Below, piece by piece: positions 18,287 through 26,789 of a stretch of 64,000 nucleotides of DNA. Position numbers and translations under genes: made by a program. The stretch comes from Dehalogenimonas sp. 4OHTPN (GTDB lineage Bacteria > Chloroflexota > Dehalococcoidia > Dehalococcoidales > Dehalococcoidaceae), in NCBI RefSeq assembly GCF_040448695.1, contig NZ_CP159307.1, positions 62,001 to 126,000 of the forward strand, written 5' to 3'. The notes below the pieces were generated by a model. It saw only the letters and a list, made by a program, of their open reading frames with translations, was not told where the DNA came from and did not search any database. The number at the start of each line of letters is the position of its first letter. Within the stretch, counting starts at the first letter, position 1.

Positions 18287-18981
18287 CAGCCCTCGAATTT
18301 GTAGCCCAGACCGCGCACAGTCACCAGGTGCTTCGGCCGGGACGGTTCAACTTCGATTTTTTGCCGCAGCCAGCGTACATGGACATCTACTGTACGGGAG
18401 TCGCCGGGATAATCTGAACCCCAGACGCGGTCAAGCAAAGTGTCGCGGGAGAAGGCCAGCCCGCGGTTGGTCATGAAGAAACTCAAAAGGTCGAACTCCC
18501 GGGGAGTGACGTCAACCGCTTGGCCGCCGACAGATAACCGATGGCGCGCCTGGTCAACTTCGACGTCGCCCGCCTTGAGCACCGAACCTTCCCGCTGCGA
18601 TACCGCATCGAGGCGGGCCAGTTCGCCACGACGCAGCATCGCCTTGACCCGGGCTAAAAGTTCACGCATAGAGAATGGCTTGGTGAGATAGTCGTCGGCG
18701 CCCAATTCCAGTCCAAGAACCTTGTCAATCTCTTCGCTGCGGGCAGTCAGCATCAGAACCGGAGTCGAAAACTCCCGCCGCAACAGTCGGGTCAGTTCGA
18801 AGCCGTCCATGCCCGGCAACATAACGTCCATAATCACGGCGTCGGGCTTTTCGCGGCGGATTAACTCCAGTCCGGCAACGCCGTCGGCGGCGGTGAAAAC
18901 AGCAAACCCCTCCCGGCTCAGGTTGTATTTCACCAATTCGGCGAGGGTCCGGTCGTCCTCGATGACGATGATTGTAGACAT
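18286..18981 (-). CDS. phoB: Phosphate-regulon response regulator PhoB
   Basis: OmpR-family response regulator of 231 aa. The receiver domain (1-120) has Asp9/Asp10, the phosphorylation site Asp52 (VIMDVMLPG) and Lys101 (LTKPF). The winged-helix domain (about 130-231) includes TPREFDLLSFF and the recognition region SRTVDVHVRWLRQKIE. It forms an operon with phoR and is the inferred activator of the mgsA-pst promoter. Confidence 0.94.
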   Translation of the reverse strand: MSTIIVIEDDRTLAELVKYNLSREGFAVFTAADGVAGLELIRREKPDAVIMDVMLPGMDGFELTRLLRREFSTPVLMLTARSEEIDKVLGLELGADDYLTKPFSMRELLARVKAMLRRGELARLDAVSQREGSVLKAGDVEVDQARHRLSVGGQAVDVTPREFDLLSFFMTNRGLAFSRDTLLDRVWGSDYPGDSRTVDVHVRWLRQKIEVEPSRPKHLVTVRGLGYKFEG

Positions 18982-19032
18982 ATAATCAGTATACGAATTC
19001 TGCTCAAAGGCAACAACTACTCTCCCGTGAAC

Positions 19033-19062
19033 TTGCTAATAAGGCTCCAAAACACGTATCAT
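19033..19062 (+). promoter_or_regulatory. Promoter giving a leaderless rhomboid transcript
   Basis: TTGCTA (19033-19038), an 18-bp spacer and TATCAT (19057-19062) place the expected transcript start on or next to the ATG at 19069. No ribosome-binding site precedes that ATG. Confidence 0.5.
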
Positions 19063-19068
19063 TGCCCC

Positions 19069-19638
19069 ATGTACCGCCGATACCAAAGGCCGTTCTACCA
19101 GGACCCCCTGCTTGTCCTTATCGGCTTGAATGTCGTATTTTTCTTATTGACGACCGGTTCTGACGCCCTCCTAATTCGTCTAGCCATCAGCCCGGCTACC
19201 TTCTTATCCGAGCCATGGACTGCAATCACCAGTATGTTCGTCCATGCCGGGCTTTCCCACCTGCTGTTCAATATGCTGGCACTGTACTTTTTCGGCAGCT
19301 ACCTAACCCAGATTGTCGGAGAACGGCAAATGCTAGCTGTTTATTTCATCGGTGGCATCGTCGGCAGCCTGTTTTTTTGGCTCCTCGGACCGTCGAATGG
19401 CTTGGCCGTCGGCGCTTCCGGGGCAATTTTCGCCCTGGGCGGCGCGCTGGCAGTGTTGCGGCCGATGACAAAGGTAATCATTTTTCCGATACCCATCCCC
19501 TTACCCCTCTGGGTGGCAGTTATCGGAGGGGGACTGTTGATTTCACTCGCGGCCAACGTGGCTTGGGAATCTCATCTCGGCGGTTTGATAACCGGCATCG
19601 CCGCTGGTCTGGTGAACCGCGGCCGCCTCCGGCTCTAA
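19069..19638 (+). CDS. Rhomboid-family intramembrane serine protease
   Basis: Membrane protein of 189 aa with six predicted transmembrane helices that cleaves transmembrane substrates within the bilayer. The catalytic Ser lies in GASGAIFAL and the catalytic His in WESHLGG. The conserved loop FVHAGLSHLLFNM supplies the oxyanion-hole residues. I choose the ATG at 19069, next to a promoter that would give a leaderless mRNA; an in-frame GTG at 19027 would add 14 residues. It is divergent from phoB. The substrate is unknown. Confidence 0.88.
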   Translation: MYRRYQRPFYQDPLLVLIGLNVVFFLLTTGSDALLIRLAISPATFLSEPWTAITSMFVHAGLSHLLFNMLALYFFGSYLTQIVGERQMLAVYFIGGIVGSLFFWLLGPSNGLAVGASGAIFALGGALAVLRPMTKVIIFPIPIPLPLWVAVIGGGLLISLAANVAWESHLGGLITGIAAGLVNRGRLRL

Positions 19639-19654
19639 TATCCCGAAATAATCC

Positions 19655-19683
19655 TTGCCATTATAGTCATCTAAGTCTATACT
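19655..19683 (+). promoter_or_regulatory. Promoter close to the receiver-gene start
   Basis: TTGCCA (19655-19660), a 17-bp spacer and TATACT (19678-19683) form a near-consensus promoter only 9 nt ahead of the ATG at 19693. The predicted transcript has almost no leader. Confidence 0.6.
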
Positions 19684-19692
19684 CTTCCTAAT

Positions 19693-20079
19693 ATGCCTAT
19701 AAAAATTCTTATTGCTGACGACCAGCCACAGATCCGCAATCTGGTAAAAAGCATGCTTTCGGAGTATCTCGTACTCCAAGCCTCTTCCGGCGAGGAAGCG
19801 CTAAGAGTCGTCCGGGAATCCAGGCCGGATCTGGTGATCATGGATATCCTGATGCCTGGGATGGATGGCTTGACCGCCTGCAGTCAGATTAAGGCTGACC
19901 CAGCCACCTCACAGATCCCGGTGCTTGTACTGACTATCATTGACCATGACCTTAATCGGCGGTTTGCCAACAATCTCGGGGCCGACGGGTACGTCACCAA
20001 ACCTTTCACCGCCGACCAGCTTCGGCAAGCGGTGGCTGGCCATCTTAAACCTGCGGAAAAAATTAGCCCGGGAGCATAG
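19693..20079 (+). CDS. Single-domain response regulator (CheY-like)
   Basis: Stand-alone receiver domain of 128 aa with no output domain. Acidic residues (ADDQPQ) lie near the N-terminus, the phosphoacceptor Asp is in LVIMDILMPGMDG, Thr is in LVLTIID and Lys is in VTKPF. No cognate kinase lies next to it. It probably relays phosphate or acts through protein contacts. The near-consensus promoter immediately upstream suggests a leaderless or near-leaderless mRNA. Confidence 0.9.
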   Translation: MPIKILIADDQPQIRNLVKSMLSEYLVLQASSGEEALRVVRESRPDLVIMDILMPGMDGLTACSQIKADPATSQIPVLVLTIIDHDLNRRFANNLGADGYVTKPFTADQLRQAVAGHLKPAEKISPGA

Positions 20080-20141
20080 ACCTGCCGGACGCGGCCACCA
20101 ATTCCCACAACCTCTGTTCGATACCTGATCCGGATTTCTCG

Positions 20142-21047
20142 TCAGCTCTTGTCCGAACTTTCCAGCCTCCGCAATAAACCTTCGGCCATGGTCAACGGTA
20201 AGCCTTCTTTATAAATATCAGCCCAGGGATCCGGGCGGTTTGCTAAAAGGTCGAAAACAGTAACCATATTGAATTGTGCTGGTTTGAGATTGGGGCTGGA
20301 TAATTCCTCCCAGGTAATCGGCACCGCAACCGAGGCGCCTTCCTTGGCACGTACGGAATAGGGTGCCACCGCGGTTTGAGCGAAATGATTGCGGTTGGTA
20401 TCTATAAAAATACGGTTTCCTCTTTTAGCTTTGGATATCTCAACTGTGGTTTCATCCGGGTGTTTCCGCTGGTAGAACGCGGCTACGCTGTCAGCGAAGC
20501 TGTCAACCAGCCCGAAGTCAGCGCTCCGGTCCAAAGGTACAGCGAGGTGCACCCCGCGGCTGCCGGTGAGTTTAATGAAACATTTCAGGCCAAGCTCCCC
20601 TAGCAGCGCCCTCATTTGAAACGCCGTTTTCTTTACCAGCTCAAAATCTTCCACTGGGGGATCCAGATCAAAAACCAGCAAATCGGGATTACGTGGTTTA
20701 TCGGCGCGGGCCAGTGAAGTATGGATGACAATCACAGCCTGCTGCGCGAAATAGACCAGGTCCGCCGCAGAGTTCGCGGAGGCATAGTCGACAATATCCT
20801 TGACACCGAGCGGAATCCGTTTTATCCAGTCCGGGTAAGATGCAGGTGCCTGTTTTTGGTAAAAACCTTCGGCATTGATGCCGTCGGGAAAACGCTGAAA
20901 TGACAGCGGGCGGTCCTTGATGTGGGGCAGCATGACCGGAGCGATTTTTAAGTAGTAGCGGATCAACTCCCCTTTTTTGATCCCAGGGAACAACTCTTTT
21001 TCAAGATTAGTCAGCTCTATCCGGTGACCGTCAACGGTGGTTTTCAT
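20142..21047 (-). CDS. LigD-type DNA polymerase/primase domain protein
   Basis: Stand-alone PolDom of the archaeo-eukaryotic primase superfamily, 301 aa, as found in bacterial end-joining ligase D. Family features include LEKELFPGIKKGELIRYY near the start, RPLSFQRFPDG, the catalytic metal-binding FDLDPP, the TGSRGVHLAVPL region and APYSVRAKEGASVAVPI. LigD PolDom fills gaps and adds ribonucleotides during non-homologous end joining. No Ku, ligase or nuclease domain is found within the window, so partners must lie elsewhere. Confidence 0.9.
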   Translation of the reverse strand: MKTTVDGHRIELTNLEKELFPGIKKGELIRYYLKIAPVMLPHIKDRPLSFQRFPDGINAEGFYQKQAPASYPDWIKRIPLGVKDIVDYASANSAADLVYFAQQAVIVIHTSLARADKPRNPDLLVFDLDPPVEDFELVKKTAFQMRALLGELGLKCFIKLTGSRGVHLAVPLDRSADFGLVDSFADSVAAFYQRKHPDETTVEISKAKRGNRIFIDTNRNHFAQTAVAPYSVRAKEGASVAVPITWEELSSPNLKPAQFNMVTVFDLLANRPDPWADIYKEGLPLTMAEGLLRRLESSDKS

Positions 21048-21170
21048 TTTTTTGCCATGGATTTATTGTCACCTGCGACTGGCGATCCCTCAAAGGGTGG
21101 TCCCGCAGCCGTATTTTCCGAAACTCTCGTCGCTCGGGAATGCTAACCAGATCAACTCAATCTGCCTGCT

Positions 21171-22046
21171 TTAATAATCAAGAGTTACGGCCGTTTGTGC
21201 TTCAATCGGCAGCGTGATTGCAACCGGTTGATTGACTTTATCCAGTACCATGCTCATGGTCATTTTCATTTTCATCCCCTGAACATCAATATCGACAATC
21301 ATATCGGTTTTAATTGTCATATAAGTTGTTGTATCTACCCAAAAAGTTACCTCAAGCTGCTTGAATGCTTGGGCGGGGTCAACAATTCCCAAATCAGCCA
21401 GGTTGCTGCCTGAAGCACCGAGGTATGCCATGAAGCTACCCAGGTCTGGCGATATCTTCACTTTGTAGCAGGTTTTGCCGCCGACCTGCTCCGTCCCGAG
21501 AATGGTTAAAGATGCCTGGTTAAGCAATATTTGATATTGCTTCCCAAGGTCTTGAGACAGCCACATGTCCCGGAGGTCAGATGCAGGCAGGGCAAACTTG
21601 TACCATACGTTGGCTTGAAGTTGACCGTCCGGGACGTTAACTTTGATATATTCCGTATCGTTAATGATATACATCTGGGTGACAACCCCAGCGGTATTCA
21701 TATCAACGAAGACTTTATTGCTGCCGATATCGACCGCCATGGAAGCCGTGATGTCAAAGTCCATCACCATCCCCGCTAGTGACATGTTCATTACGGTCGT
21801 CAGCTTGCCTTCATAACTGGTTAGCAACGCTGAGGTGGAAGTTATCGAATTAAGAAGGGCTCCCGGAGTCGGGGTTACCGGCGGAGAGGTGGTTTGGGGG
21901 ACCGTTTGAACTGGAACAGACACGCTGCCGCCGGGTTCGGTTTGCCCAGGGTTGGCGGTTTCTGTCACGCCGTTTCCACCGCAGGCCGGCGCAGACATTA
22001 TCATATAAATAACCAGGAGAGCGACCAGGAATCTTGATTTCCTCAT
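21171..22046 (-). CDS. LolA-like lipoprotein
   Basis: Exported lipoprotein of 291 aa starting at the ATG at 22046 (GAGG about 5 nt upstream). The signal peptide ends with SAPAC, followed by a Pro/Thr-rich linker. The rest is mostly beta-strand (VMDFDITASMAV, YKVKISPDLGSF, TYMTIKTDMIVDI), resembling DUF6612 or LppX/LolA-type lipid-binding lipoproteins. The frame stays open to 22127 but that extension runs into the preceding gene. Function not assigned. Confidence 0.75.
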   Translation of the reverse strand: MRKSRFLVALLVIYMIMSAPACGGNGVTETANPGQTEPGGSVSVPVQTVPQTTSPPVTPTPGALLNSITSTSALLTSYEGKLTTVMNMSLAGMVMDFDITASMAVDIGSNKVFVDMNTAGVVTQMYIINDTEYIKVNVPDGQLQANVWYKFALPASDLRDMWLSQDLGKQYQILLNQASLTILGTEQVGGKTCYKVKISPDLGSFMAYLGASGSNLADLGIVDPAQAFKQLEVTFWVDTTTYMTIKTDMIVDIDVQGMKMKMTMSMVLDKVNQPVAITLPIEAQTAVTLDY

Positions 22047-22077
22047 TTCATCCTCGGAAAGCATTTCTTGGAAGCTT

Positions 22078-22473
22078 TCACTCCCACTTTGTTCCCTGTC
22101 GAGCAATGACCTCTTCAATCTTCTCAATCAGTTCTTTGACTTTGAAAGGCTTTCCGATATAGCCGTCGGCGCCGGTCTCAAGAGCAAATCCTCCGATATC
22201 ATCCCTGGCGGTGAAAACGACCACCGGAATGTCGGAAAAATCACGTAGCTTGGTCAGGATGTCGAATCCAGTTACAGGGGTCATAAATAAGTCCAGCAGC
22301 ACCAAGTCTGAATCCCCGTCTCGGACCGCTGCAAGGGCTTCTTCGCCGTCGGAGGTCCCTTTTACCCTGAATCCGGCAATTTCAAGCCCGGCGCAGGCAT
22401 ACTGCAGTATAGCTTCGTCATCATCTACCACCAGAATCCTGATGGCTGGTTTGTCGTTGGAGTTCAAGCTCAC
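22078..22473 (-). CDS. Single-domain response regulator (CheY-like)
   Basis: Receiver domain of 131 aa with VDDDEA near the start, the phosphoacceptor Asp in LVLLDLFMTP, Thr in VVFTARDD and Lys in IGKPFKVKEL. It has no output domain. It lies 31 bp upstream of the lipoprotein gene on the same strand. No kinase is adjacent. Confidence 0.9.
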   Translation of the reverse strand: MSLNSNDKPAIRILVVDDDEAILQYACAGLEIAGFRVKGTSDGEEALAAVRDGDSDLVLLDLFMTPVTGFDILTKLRDFSDIPVVVFTARDDIGGFALETGADGYIGKPFKVKELIEKIEEVIARQGTKWE

Positions 22474-22545
22474 CCGCTCCCATTTCCGGCAACCATTGTA
22501 GCACTTCGTCCAGCCCCGGGCGACCGCCTGGAGGAAAATATGCAG

Positions 22546-23241
22546 CTAAATTGCCATTCTGACGGAATTATCGCTGAGCCATTGACGCTTTTCCTGGTAT
22601 CGGGGTACGAATTGCTCGACAAATTTCCAGAATTGACGCCCGTGCCCCCGAAACTTCAAATGCGCCATCTCATGAACAACGATATAGTCGATAATATCCG
22701 GCGGCGCCATGACAAGACGCCAGTTGAAATTCAATGCTCCTCTGATACCACAGGAACCCCACCGCTGCCGCGCGCCGGTAATGCGAAGGCCGCTGGGTCG
22801 GCAGCCCATCTCTGAGACACGTTGTTCAATGTTCTGCGTAATAACTTTCCGTGCCTGTGCCCGATACCAGTCTTCTATCAGGTCTCTAGCTTGGGATTCC
22901 TTTGCTCTCGGCAGCTGAATGTGACCATTAAAGTCAATTTTCGGGACGCCCGCCTCAACGAAATGAAGGCGGCAGGTTTGCCCCAAGAAAAGAAAATCCT
23001 CGCCTTCGACAAAGCCTTTTGGTTCCGCCCGCGGCCTTTGGGTTATCTCCGCCTGTTTGAGGGCGATCCAATCTGCGTGGCGCTTGACAAAACCAGCAAT
23101 CAGCCCAGGCTGCACGCGCCGAGGGGCGCGAACCACAACCACCCCATCGGCTTTAATTTCAATCGCCATCGTACGCCGGTTGGAACGAATCAGCAAGTAA
23201 TTGCTTGACCCAGCGCACGTGGTACTCACCAGCGTCGGCAT
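22546..23241 (-). CDS. YgjP-type zinc metallopeptidase (DUF45)
   Basis: Protein of 231 aa with the zinc motif HEMAHLKFRGHG (HEXXH plus a third His) near residue 190. The family signature TGARQRWGSCGIRGALNFNWRLV lies before it, here split by the WGSC core. DUF45/SprT-like proteins are cytoplasmic metallopeptidases of unclear role, often found near restriction systems. None is present here. Confidence 0.85.
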   Translation of the reverse strand: MPTLVSTTCAGSSNYLLIRSNRRTMAIEIKADGVVVVRAPRRVQPGLIAGFVKRHADWIALKQAEITQRPRAEPKGFVEGEDFLFLGQTCRLHFVEAGVPKIDFNGHIQLPRAKESQARDLIEDWYRAQARKVITQNIEQRVSEMGCRPSGLRITGARQRWGSCGIRGALNFNWRLVMAPPDIIDYIVVHEMAHLKFRGHGRQFWKFVEQFVPRYQEKRQWLSDNSVRMAI

Positions 23242-23321
23242 CAGGATTCAGGATCCATTCGGATCATGACACCTGGTCCCCGAGGTCATTCAAAAGTTGC
23301 ATCCAGCCGCCTCCGCCCGGA

Positions 23322-24158
23322 TCAAGCGACTCTAGCGACGACAAACAGAGTGCCGGGGCCGGCATGAGCACCCAACGCCGCTCCTAGCCTGGAAATGATA
23401 ATCTTTTCCCTGGGGAACAAAGCGCCGAGACGATCCGCGAGGCCGCTGGCCTCTTCCGGGGTGGTGGTGTGGACCACCGCTAGATCCTCAAGTTTGCCCA
23501 GGCTTCCGGCCCATTCGACTAACCGTTCGAGACCTTTCGCCCGGCTGCGCACCTGCCCGGCCGGATGCATCTCACCGTCTTTGACCGTGAGCACCGGTTT
23601 GACTGATAGGATAGAACCGACCAGTGCTTTTGCTTTTCCGATGCGCCCACCCGCGGCAAGGTATTTTAAAGTATCAAAAATACCCAGCAGTCTCACTTGC
23701 GAAATCGCCGCGTTGACAGCAGCCGATATCTCCTCGATACTTGCGCCGCTTTTAGCCAAGCGTCCGGCCAGAATGGCCAGCAGTCCCAAACCCATCGAAA
23801 CCGAGAGGGTATCTACCACTTCAAGCGTTTGATTTCCGCCCAGCATCTGTTTGGCTTGCAGCGCTGAGTCGTAGGTGCCTGACAATTTTTTTGAGATATG
23901 GAGCGAGAAAATACCGTCCTTAGCGGGCATTATTTCCTTATAAACGTCCAAAAAATCCTTTGGTGACGGTTGGGAGGTGCTGGGGTGCACCGGGTCGCTC
24001 TGGAGTCGTGTGTAAAACTGGTCTTCGGTGATCTCAACCCGGTCTTTAAAGACATCTTCGCCGAAGCGCACATACATCGGCACGATCTTGATACCCAATT
24101 CCGAAGCGATGGCTGGCGGCAAGTCGGCGGTGGTATCGGTCACAACTTTGACTGTCAT
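23322..24158 (-). CDS. DegV-family fatty-acid-binding protein
   Basis: DegV/FakB-type protein of 278 aa from the ATG at 24158, which follows GAGGAGG by 8 nt. The N-terminus VKVVTDTTADLPP and the fatty-acid-binding segment HPSTSQPSPKDFLD (T-S-Q-P-S) are typical. FakB proteins present bound fatty acids to FakA kinase for phospholipid synthesis. It is divergent from a PlsY-like gene, which fits a lipid role. No fakA is seen in the window. Confidence 0.9.
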   Translation of the reverse strand: MTVKVVTDTTADLPPAIASELGIKIVPMYVRFGEDVFKDRVEITEDQFYTRLQSDPVHPSTSQPSPKDFLDVYKEIMPAKDGIFSLHISKKLSGTYDSALQAKQMLGGNQTLEVVDTLSVSMGLGLLAILAGRLAKSGASIEEISAAVNAAISQVRLLGIFDTLKYLAAGGRIGKAKALVGSILSVKPVLTVKDGEMHPAGQVRSRAKGLERLVEWAGSLGKLEDLAVVHTTTPEEASGLADRLGALFPREKIIISRLGAALGAHAGPGTLFVVARVA

Positions 24159-24276
24159 CAGACGGACCCTCCTCAAGATTTCCCGAAACGGCGGCGACCG
24201 CAGATATGATAACTTGAATTATCGTTCAAAGTAAAGACTTTAATAACCCTGTTGTAAAAATAATCTCCAATAGTCT

Positions 24277-24282
24277 TATAAT
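24277..24282 (+). promoter_or_regulatory. TATAAT -10 box ahead of the PlsY-like gene
   Basis: TATAAT lies 14 nt before the ATG at 24297, so the predicted mRNA leader is about 8 nt. A TTGTAA at 24252-24257 is a possible -35 with a long 19-bp spacer. No ribosome-binding site is seen. Confidence 0.45.
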
Positions 24283-24296
24283 ACGCGGGACTCTCG

Positions 24297-25001
24297 ATGA
24301 TGGCAGGAGTATCAACTATCGCCGGACAGATCGTCGTTATCACCGCCGCCTATTTCATCGGGGCATTCCCCCACCTGCTGCTCCTGGCGCGGGTACACCG
24401 GCTGAGCACCGCAGGCGACCTTCATATCGCCCTGTGGCAGAAAGCCGGACCACGTTGGGGTCTCCTGGCTACCAGCATTGATGTGCTGAAGGGCATCATT
24501 ACTATCGTCATCGCCCGTCATCTGGGTTTCGACGCTGGGACGGTGGTCATCTCGGCATTGGCTGTCACCTGCGGCCAAATGTGGCCGGTCTTCAAAAGAT
24601 TCGACGGAGAGAAGGGCAACACCACCGGTTTCGGCGCTGCGGTCGCATTGGCTGCTGTGCCGACACTTGTTTCCCTCATTCCTGTGTTTACGGCGATCGG
24701 TCTAAAAGCCGCCAGGGCTATTCGGCTTAAAGATATCCCTTCCAACGAGCGTTTTAAAACTGGCGCCGGCCAAAGCGCGACCCTACCGCTCGGCGTCGCC
24801 CTGGCTTTCTTGGTCCTGCCTCTGATCGCCGAAGCGCTCGGCGAACCCCCGGAAATCGTCAACGGTTTTGCCGCTCTGTTCGGCCTGATCATGCTGCGGC
24901 GCCTTACCGCCGGCCTGTTTCGGGACCTTGCCTCCGGAGCATCCCGATGGAAAATCTTCTGGTACCGCCTGCTGCTTGACCGCCCGGTGATTCACCCGTA
25001 A
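24297..25001 (+). CDS. Divergent PlsY-like glycerol-3-phosphate acyltransferase family protein
   Basis: Membrane protein of 234 aa with about six predicted helices. It keeps the PlsY framework (YFIGAFPHLLLLAR at the start, IDVLKG, and GEKGNTTGFG in place of the GGKG motif). It lacks the canonical first motif (GSGN.GATN) and the conserved His of the middle motif, where CGQMWPVF is found. It may be a non-catalytic or altered-specificity paralogue; a full PlsY is expected elsewhere. It is divergent from the DegV gene. Confidence 0.7.
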   Translation: MMAGVSTIAGQIVVITAAYFIGAFPHLLLLARVHRLSTAGDLHIALWQKAGPRWGLLATSIDVLKGIITIVIARHLGFDAGTVVISALAVTCGQMWPVFKRFDGEKGNTTGFGAAVALAAVPTLVSLIPVFTAIGLKAARAIRLKDIPSNERFKTGAGQSATLPLGVALAFLVLPLIAEALGEPPEIVNGFAALFGLIMLRRLTAGLFRDLASGASRWKIFWYRLLLDRPVIHP

Positions 25002-25144
25002 ATAGAGCCGGGTTTTTGTTATCCAGATTTCAGACGGTTATAATTTATCGTTCCCTGCCTTGGTTTACTGATTTTCCGCAAGATATAGGAGAACGAACCG
25101 ACGGGCTATCTATTTACATCGGCCGTCGTTATGTCTAATATTAC

Positions 25145-26527
25145 GTGCCTTTAATGACTAAGTTCTTCAACGTGATCAAACGGTTCGCCGCCTGGAAGCA
25201 TGCATGGCTGGCCGCGATCCTTATCGGCTCGATGATTCTTCATCTGGGTCTGCTGTGGCACCCCAACGAACTGGTGCTGGACGAGCAATATTATGTCGTT
25301 GCCGCTCGTGATTATCTCGTCCAGGGCGACCTCCACCAGCCGGAACATCCCCCCCTGGCAAAGCTGGTGATTACCACGGGCATGCAGATATTTGGCGACA
25401 ATCCGTTCGGCTGGCGTTTTTTCCCGGCCGTATTCGGCGTAGGCGCCATTTTTTTCTTCTATCTCATTCTGCGGCAATTCCCGCTGTCCCAAACCGCGGT
25501 GAATATCGCGGTTAGTCTGTTCGCCTTTGAAAACGCTACTTTCTTAATGGCCAGCGTTGCCATGCTGGATATTTTCAACGTCACTTTCATGCTGGCTGGT
25601 TTCTGGGCTTATCTCGCCCGCAAATACCCGCTGGCAGTCCTGTTCCTGCTCCTTTCGGCATTGTGCAAGCTGACGGGTCTATTTCCGGTAATCGCCATCG
25701 CTCTCCACTGGCTTGTTTTCCGCAGGGATAAGGTTCTGATCCTGGCTATCTCCGGGCTGGCGGCTTACGCTGGTGCCATCTTGGCGGTACCAGGGCTGGA
25801 ATATCTTCTCACTGGGGATTGGAGCAACCCCTTTAGCCGCATCAACCATCTGTTTACCGTGCCGGGCACCATTACATTTGAAAACTCCACCCACCCCTCC
25901 GCCCTCCACCCATGGCAATGGGTCCTGGGGTATTACATCATGCCGTTCTGGTGGTCGCCTCAATACTTGTCGGCAGTTACGCCAACGGTCTGGGCAATAA
26001 CCTTGCCGGGATTTGCATGGACCTCCTGGCTGGCATGGCGCCGCCGTGGTGAAACGGCGTTCTTCGCCGCCGCCTGGATTTTCGCCACGCTGGTGGTGTG
26101 GATTATCTTGGGGGCGATCACCGACCGCATAACCTATATTTTTTACTTCGTCCCGATTGTTGGCGGTGTCCTTCTGGCATTCGCCCTTTTCTTCGACAAT
26201 GCCTGGGCATGGGTCCGGGGCACGCCCCGAAAAATCCGCGGGTTGATGCCTGAGGGTGTCGGCATCGGAGACCGTGATCCCATAAAGGAGACCAACACCG
26301 AAACCAACGCAATGACACCTGCCGGGGGTCAGACCTCGGGGGATTTTCCTCCGGTACCGCCGGAGGAGTACGTCCACGAGAGCCAACCTCCGAAGCCTGG
26401 GTGGTGGACGTTAGTTCGCCGCCGTAGGCTGTTTTTCATCGGCATGGGACTCTTTATAACCATCCACCTGGGTTTTTTCCTCGCCCTTTCACCTTTTACC
26501 AACTGGTGGCCAACCAATCCGGGGTGA
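25145..26527 (+). CDS. PMT-type membrane glycosyltransferase
   Basis: Integral membrane protein of 460 aa with about ten predicted helices, of the dolichyl-phosphate-mannose protein mannosyltransferase (GT39-like) type. The first external loop contains LDEQYYVVAARDYL with the catalytic-type Asp-Glu, then EHPPLAKLVI. A hydrophilic insert (about residues 365-420) precedes a last helix. It would transfer a sugar from a polyprenyl-phosphate donor to exported protein or lipid. The GTG at 25145 is used; an ATG at 25154 is an alternative. Confidence 0.82.
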   Translation: MPLMTKFFNVIKRFAAWKHAWLAAILIGSMILHLGLLWHPNELVLDEQYYVVAARDYLVQGDLHQPEHPPLAKLVITTGMQIFGDNPFGWRFFPAVFGVGAIFFFYLILRQFPLSQTAVNIAVSLFAFENATFLMASVAMLDIFNVTFMLAGFWAYLARKYPLAVLFLLLSALCKLTGLFPVIAIALHWLVFRRDKVLILAISGLAAYAGAILAVPGLEYLLTGDWSNPFSRINHLFTVPGTITFENSTHPSALHPWQWVLGYYIMPFWWSPQYLSAVTPTVWAITLPGFAWTSWLAWRRRGETAFFAAAWIFATLVVWIILGAITDRITYIFYFVPIVGGVLLAFALFFDNAWAWVRGTPRKIRGLMPEGVGIGDRDPIKETNTETNAMTPAGGQTSGDFPPVPPEEYVHESQPPKPGWWTLVRRRRLFFIGMGLFITIHLGFFLALSPFTNWWPTNPG

Positions 26528-26530
26528 ATC

Positions 26531-26560
26531 TTGCATCAATCTTGAGCATTATGCTATATT
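26531..26560 (+). promoter_or_regulatory. Promoter of tRNA-Ala
   Basis: TTGCAT (26531-26536), an 18-bp spacer and TATATT (26555-26560) preceded by TGC, an extended -10. The tRNA begins 16 nt later. Confidence 0.5.
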
Positions 26561-26575
26561 TCAAATCTGTCCCGT

Positions 26576-26651
26576 GGGGCCGTAGTTCACTTGGGAGAAC
26601 GTTTGACTGGCAGTCAAAAGGTAGAGGGTTCGATCCCCTCCGGCTCCACCA
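26576..26651 (+). tRNA. tRNA-Ala (anticodon GGC)
   Basis: Complete cloverleaf of 76 nt. The 7-bp acceptor stem carries the G3:U70 pair that defines alanine tRNAs. The D arm is GTTC/GAAC, the anticodon stem TTTGA/TCAAA with loop CTGGCAG (anticodon GGC), the T arm GAGGG/CCCTC with TTCGATC, and a genomically encoded CCA follows. It decodes GCC and GCU. Confidence 0.95.
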
Positions 26652-26789
26652 GTACTTTTTTTCGCTGACTTCACACCCATCTCAAAGCCTGCCCCCGGTG
26701 TTGGCTGCCGATGTCACTTCCAACACTTTTTCGACGTTCTTGTCGGATACTCCCCGTATTCTGAACCTTCATGCGCCACGGCGGCCGTC

